In this document: piece after piece, positions 59,598 to 64,000 of the stretch
Layout: each line of letters begins with the position of its first letter
How positions within the stretch are numbered: position 1 is the stretch's first letter
From: Ephemerocybe angulata
Lineage: Eukaryota; Basidiomycota; Agaricomycetes; Agaricales; Psathyrellaceae
DNA: 64,000 nucleotides
Assembly: GCA_013368325.1 (NCBI GenBank)
Contig: JAACJK010000228.1
Location: forward strand, 186,001-250,000
Direction: 5' to 3'
The notes under the pieces: model-generated
Database searches by the model: none
The model's input: only the letters and a program-made list of their open reading frames with translations
What the model was told of the DNA's origin: nothing
Made by a program: the position numbers and the translations under genes

Positions 59598-61441
59598 GAG
59601 AAAGAGCGGTCAGTACTCCAGTCGAAAGGCGATCCGGCGTAAGGGAAAGAACGAGAGCGGAAAGTACTCGGATAGACCAACGCAAGTTTCGAATCTAACA
59701 ACGAAAGAAGGAACGCACTTGGACTCAACACCCTGCCTCTCCTGCCCCACAAGCTCCGCGACATGCTCAATCTCCACGACCGAGTACGGCTCGATGATGC
59801 GGAGGATGTTCTGTGAGGAGGTTATCGTACAGCGACGCCAGGTGCGACTGGATCGTCGGGGGATCCGAGGATAGTTCTGCCAGTGCGTAGGTACGACCGT
59901 ACGCCAGGTGGATGGAAGGTTAGCGATCTAGAAAACGGGCGGACGAGTCAAACGGAGAGGCGAGAAGGGTTGAGAGGAGATAGGAAGAAGAGGGAACAGA
60001 GGCGAGGGGAATACGTGAGTATACGGATACAAAGTAGTGCGCGGGAAGGCAAGTGCGCACCATGATTGTACTCCCCCAACGCCTTCTCGAAATCCACAAT
60101 GTTGCGATGCTGCTGCGCACGGGAAACGGCGCGCATACTCTCCACATTCCGGAGCTGGAGGAGGAGACGAGAGTAGATCGAGTTGGCTGCGGTACGAGAT
60201 GAGGTGAGTCCCAGAAGCCTTGTTCTTGGGGAAGTTGCCCATGCCACGGTAGACGAGGCTCTCGAGGAGGTGGACCTTGGTGACGATCATTCTCTCGTCG
60301 AGGGGTTTGAGTTTGGTGAGGATTGGGTCGATCAGTGCGAGGGCCGGATGGTGTCGCAGGGTATCGAGTTGCTAAGGTTCGTTAGATTCACGTTTCAAGG
60401 ATATGAGCGTAGCTAGTAGAGTATAAGTGAACTCACAGTCCGACGAGACTCGGCTCGAGACCGCGCTTGAGGAAGATGCGCTTCTCAGACTTCGCCCACG
60501 CGATTTTGTCAACGGGTGTTTATTTCTGAACGTCGTGGCCATTAATTATCGAGGTGAAGAAGTCGAGGAGGGTGCGGACCTGTCGCGCGGGTCTACCCGT
60601 AAGCTATATAGCGCTGGCGGTCTTGGCCTTTGCTGTCGACGACAAGAAGGATCGTTGAGTGTGTGATTACGCTTGAGAGATTCTATGCGTTCCTGCGGTA
60701 CCGAGTTACGCTCAATTTCTGCTGTTGAAGGTATGACATGTGTGCGTACTTTCAATGGCGACAAAGCTCGGCCGACCTCCACCCTCCAGGAGCGCCTGGT
60801 CAGGTCCCTGCTGCTGATCTTGGATTGAAGCCGTGCGCTGCAGCTGCTTTGTCGAGAAGCCTTGTGGTCGTCGACATGGTGGATGGGCGTAGAATCGGGA
60901 GATGGATGGGCGAGGTACTATGAAGAGGAAGGAGGAAGACAATGAACGATGTGATGCAAACGCTGGACCCGCCTGGACGTTGTGGGAATAACCAGCTGAT
61001 TGACATGACAAGATAAGATAAGATCAAGAGACCAGGCGCCCAGATCATTAATATACACACACACACGTCCATCGACTCACAGAAATCAATGCCGTCGGGC
61101 GGGGGCTCGCGAACCTGACACGAAGAATTGATACAGGTGCATTATATCGTTGGCGCATGTACTAAGAATAGTCTACGATGCAGGCGATCCCCGTGAAAAT
61201 GGCACATGTGGGGACTTGGCCGTACGTCTCGCATTTGTCCCACATCCGGGATTCTGGAGAAGACCTCACCATCCACTGGGCGCGCTTCAATCAGTCAATG
61301 CAGTTTCCCTCCTCCTCGGCATTACCCAAAGGTATCTACTTAATTGGGCACCCCCGATGTCGAAGTACCGTGAGCAACGAACCGATGCCATCGCAGGAGT
61401 GATATCAATCGTCCTGATACTTAGGATAATTTCGATGCGAT
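59598..61441. repeat. Segmental duplication carrying the Rpn6 relic, copy 2
   Basis: This is the partner of 46420-48535, on the same strand. It lacks the insertion near 47.83-48.18 kb and is cut at its left side inside an Rpn6 intron. Confidence 0.85.
59740..60877 (-). pseudogene. Proteasome lid subunit Rpn6/PSMD11 pseudogene, copy 2
   Basis: The same minus-strand fragments as copy 1 are present: MSTTTRLLDKA at the start (ATG at 60877), LKPLDERMIVTKVHLLESL, TAANSIY, DFEKALGEYNH and [21 protein letters not shown]. It has the same internal loss after TAANSIY and the same stops. It lacks the C-terminal exons. Shared defects show it was already dead, or died in the shared ancestor, before the duplication. 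Confidence 0.82.
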
Positions 61442-62350
61442 GGCGGAATACACGAACCCTAATAATACATAACTAGAGTTATTCGATGCACAGCTCTCCA
61501 GGGTACCTCATTAATATATCACGCCGCTGCCCATATCTTCCGAGTCTATCACATGAAATAGACGCCCGTGGGGCGTTGCACACTGCTGGGGGTGCTGTGC
61601 ACTTCCTGCCGGTGTGACACAGCCTTCTTCCTGTGCATTGTGGATCCCTTTCCATGAATAGGTATTGTTCGCAGTCACGCCTAAAATAAAATGAGCCGAT
61701 CGTTATTGAATGTTCTGAGCTCCTTACACGGAAGGCGACTTGTTCACGGTCCCTCACTCAGACTGCAAGAAGTTCTTGTGGCGATTACAATCAATTTCAC
61801 GCAACGCAGAGTAGAACGACCCTAATTCCACTCAAAGTTCGATAATCCACCACAGAACACACGCGCATAAGGTCTTGCCAATTGAGAACCGCGCTTCATC
61901 GCATCAAGGAAAGATGCGTCGATTGTGCGATTATGAATCAAGGCTGCATCCCATTCCTCGAATGCTGTGAAAATAGTTGAGCAGGTTGTGCGGTGAAAAG
62001 GGGCCCTCAGGATCTCAAAATGAGAATAGGCTGTACACACCAAGAAGGGAATTGGTGTGCAGCGTCGTTTTGGCGCCCGTAAACATGTTTAATTTTACCA
62101 GTATATATAATGTGGTGTTGAATCGCAACAACACACATCGCAATTGAGCCCCGTATCTACCCTCACTTTCAATCTCGGCCGAAACAAAGCATGGGACAAG
62201 AACAGTACGCTTACATCGTTTATAGCAGATGTCGAGACTGACTTAGAATTGGTAGCTCGTCCGTCGCCGTGGGTGGACCTGAAGAGAGGTGAGCGATATC
62301 CAATGCGAAGTGACACGATCGCCGAACTGATACCCCTCGTGAAGCGGACT
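61442..62350. other. Intergenic before TPR-CHAT locus E
   Basis: A fragment of the dispersed family (CATGAAATAGACGCCCG) lies near 61553. A 73-codon minus-strand frame at 61822-62043 has no recognised domain. Part of 62150-62350 on the plus strand may hold the first exons of locus E. Confidence 0.4.
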
Positions 62351-63464
62351 CTGTAACCCGATGAACCTTGATTAATCAAGCCGGCGTATAGCAAGCTTTT
62401 CCGATTTAAATGAGAGCTGTTTAAACAACATTCAAAGCCATGATTAAACATCTAGAAGCTCAACATATGTGGTGCCCGTCGTGCCAATGCACAACCATTT
62501 ACTCACCAGTTTTTCAATGGGGCTTGATTAAACTCATTTCAAAGTAGTAATGTTCTGATGTTAGGGTAAATAGGTTATTCTGTTTAAATGAACACGGTGT
62601 ATGCCATACATGAAATAGCTTGGGGAGAGGTCGGCTTTGCAAGGCTGCGAACCGGCGTCTAAACAATGTTATCCGTGGTTAAACGGAGATCAAAGTGCTC
62701 CTCGCCGCTGATGGCGGCGATGTTGGAGCTTGGAGCGGCAAGGCTCACCCGGCCGCGAGCTCCAAGTCCCTGTCTCCACCCCCAGTGATGGTAGACAGAG
62801 GCGAAGGAGCGAGAGTTCCCAAATGATAAGTCCCACATGTTATATACTCCACCAGTGTTTGTCTATCAGTGCTGTTTATTACCGTTCAACAAGCTGAACG
62901 TGACCGTGTCGAGACGCGTTCACGCGTTATTTGGTTTGATACCATATGGTACACATCCGCGAGGTATATAAGCCAGCACTCCATCATCAAATCCGCATCC
63001 CTTCTCTTCCCTCTTCCACCACCATCCCAGACGTGGTGGCAGAGGGACTTGACGGGATCTCGACTTCTCGTCGAGCCTTCGGGCACTTGAGGGGCGGGTT
63101 GCCAGTCACACAGCTGGCAATGCGGGCTCCGTTTAAACAGGATCCCCGCTTGTTTAAACGGGCTCCTCACGATGCCGTTGTTTAAATGTAGCTCTGTAGT
63201 ACTTGCCATTTAATTGTACCGTGATTTAATTATTTCTTCGTCATTTAATCAAACGAGCGAATGCGATGTTTAATCAACCCCGATCCCTGCAGTACCTGAT
63301 TCAACGCGAAGAAAGAGTGGGTTTGAGGCCATTTAAACAGGGAAGAGCAGCGCCCCCCTAACCTTGATTAATCGCGGCGTTGAATATTGTTTAAACAACT
63401 CTGATTTAAATCGAAAACGCTTGCCATACGCCGGCTTGATTAATCAAGGTCCATCGGACTTTTG
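62351..63464. mobile_element. 1.1-kb non-autonomous element with long TIRs and TTTAAAC-rich ends
   Basis: The two ends are inverted copies for about 90 bp. They share CCGATG(A/G)ACCTTGATTAATC, CAAGCCGGCGTAT(A/G)GCAAGC, then TCGATTTAAAT/CCGATTTAAAT and TTGTTTAAACAA-type blocks in order. A 7-bp duplication GCGGACT flanks it (62344-62350 and 63465-63471), perhaps 8 bp with one mismatch. The interior has many scattered GTTTAAAC, TTTAATCA and ATTTAAAT motifs and no convincing ORF. The family is not assigned. Confidence 0.8.
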
Positions 63465-63532
63465 GCGGACTTCATATGACCAGTATGTATTGTATGATTA
63501 TTGGACCCACACCCATTGTGATTTCTTATCAG

Positions 63533-64000
63533 ACTTCGCTAGATATTGTGGTCGAGCGCATCGGCAGTAGTGATGATCATAAGACCTCTCTGAACTTGAA
63601 AGAGCTCTTGGTATTTGGTATCCCGGGCTCAGAAGAGGGGACGTGTTTCGGGCTTGCCAACACTTCGTCAGGACGGTGGGAGATGGTGGGCTCTATTGAG
63701 CTGTGAGTGTTTCCACTTTTACAATTGAGTAGGTTTGGTCACTAAACTTCGGCCTGAAGACTTTCTGAGATGGATGGGATTGACTTCATTGTCAAATGTG
63801 AGGATGACGAGGACATTGGGATCGTTCATCTGGACATCGCGAATATGGGAAGTAGCAAGATACAGCCCGAAAACGGTAAAGACAGCAACTAGTTCGGAGT
63901 AAAGGATAATCATATTGATTAAAGGATATCTCACAGGTTTTAGCCAGAACGTGGACATGTTCGATGCGCAGGCACCGCTGGCAATCTCTTGGGAGCTGGT
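63533..64000 (+). CDS. TPR-CHAT locus E, N-terminal domain, cut by the window edge
   Basis: Three exons are visible: 63533-63702, 63760-63875 and 63937 to beyond 64000. Together they encode a domain beginning near LDIVVERIGSSDDHK, with SLNLKELLVFGIPGSEEG, SSGRWEMVGSIEL, GIDFIVKCEDDEDIGIVHLD and MFDAQAPLAISWELV. The same domain precedes the TPR array in locus C, with equivalent intron positions, so this is the start of a fifth TPR-CHAT gene. It may be a C2-like module; that is not proven. An element at 62351-63464 appears to lie in its upstream exon or intron, so the gene could be broken. The TPR and CHAT parts lie outside the window. Confidence 0.7.

Overview
The window is nuclear DNA from a basidiomycete, most likely a mushroom-forming agaricomycete. 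The grounds are genes split by many 45-70 nt introns, a ten-exon fungal laccase, a Plavaka-type CACTA transposon, and a multicopy family of TPR-CHAT protease-like proteins of the kind that expands in agaricomycetes. No tRNA, rRNA or CRISPR array was seen.

Layout. The left edge (1-5.2 kb) holds two ordinary genes: an RNF216-type RBR ubiquitin ligase (5' end outside the window) and an isoprenylcysteine carboxyl methyltransferase-like membrane protein. From 8.7 to 45.8 kb the window is dominated by four TPR-CHAT loci, called A (minus), B (minus), C (plus) and D (plus). A fifth, E, starts at the right edge, and single-TPR relics lie near 28.7 and 48.9 kb. B and D have continuous reading frames. 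A is cut in two by a complete 6.37-kb Plavaka element with CACTA termini, a 3-bp target duplication, an intact 985-aa transposase gene and a divergent 495-aa accessory gene. C carries two short TIR elements with 9-bp and 8-bp target duplications. The start of E appears to be split by a 1.1-kb TIR element. A small LTR retroelement with only a gag-like ORF lies at 20.4-22.8 kb.

Between C and D, at 38.5 kb, is a small secreted-protein gene. It encodes a signal peptide followed by seven copies of a RIVDGAKPPPPKP-type unit with variable spacers. It looks like a multi-core peptide precursor and is the best candidate here for something undescribed.

From 46 to 62 kb the sequence is mostly duplicated and decayed. 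It holds two copies of a proteasome Rpn6 pseudogene, one member of a roughly 4-kb duplication whose other member is at 28.4-32.3 kb, and a degenerate tandem repeat. Within this stretch is a divergent pair made of a 77-aa secreted protein and a secreted laccase, each with its own TATA box.

How it fits together. The TPR-CHAT family has spread here by segmental duplication and grows internally by duplicating 135-bp TPR units (in D, a six-unit block of 810 bp). At the same time transposons break its members. CHAT is a caspase-like cysteine protease fold, and TPR-CHAT proteins in other organisms act as regulated proteases. A defence or cell-death role in this fungus is inference only. All gene models were spliced by eye from reading frames and GT-AG signals.
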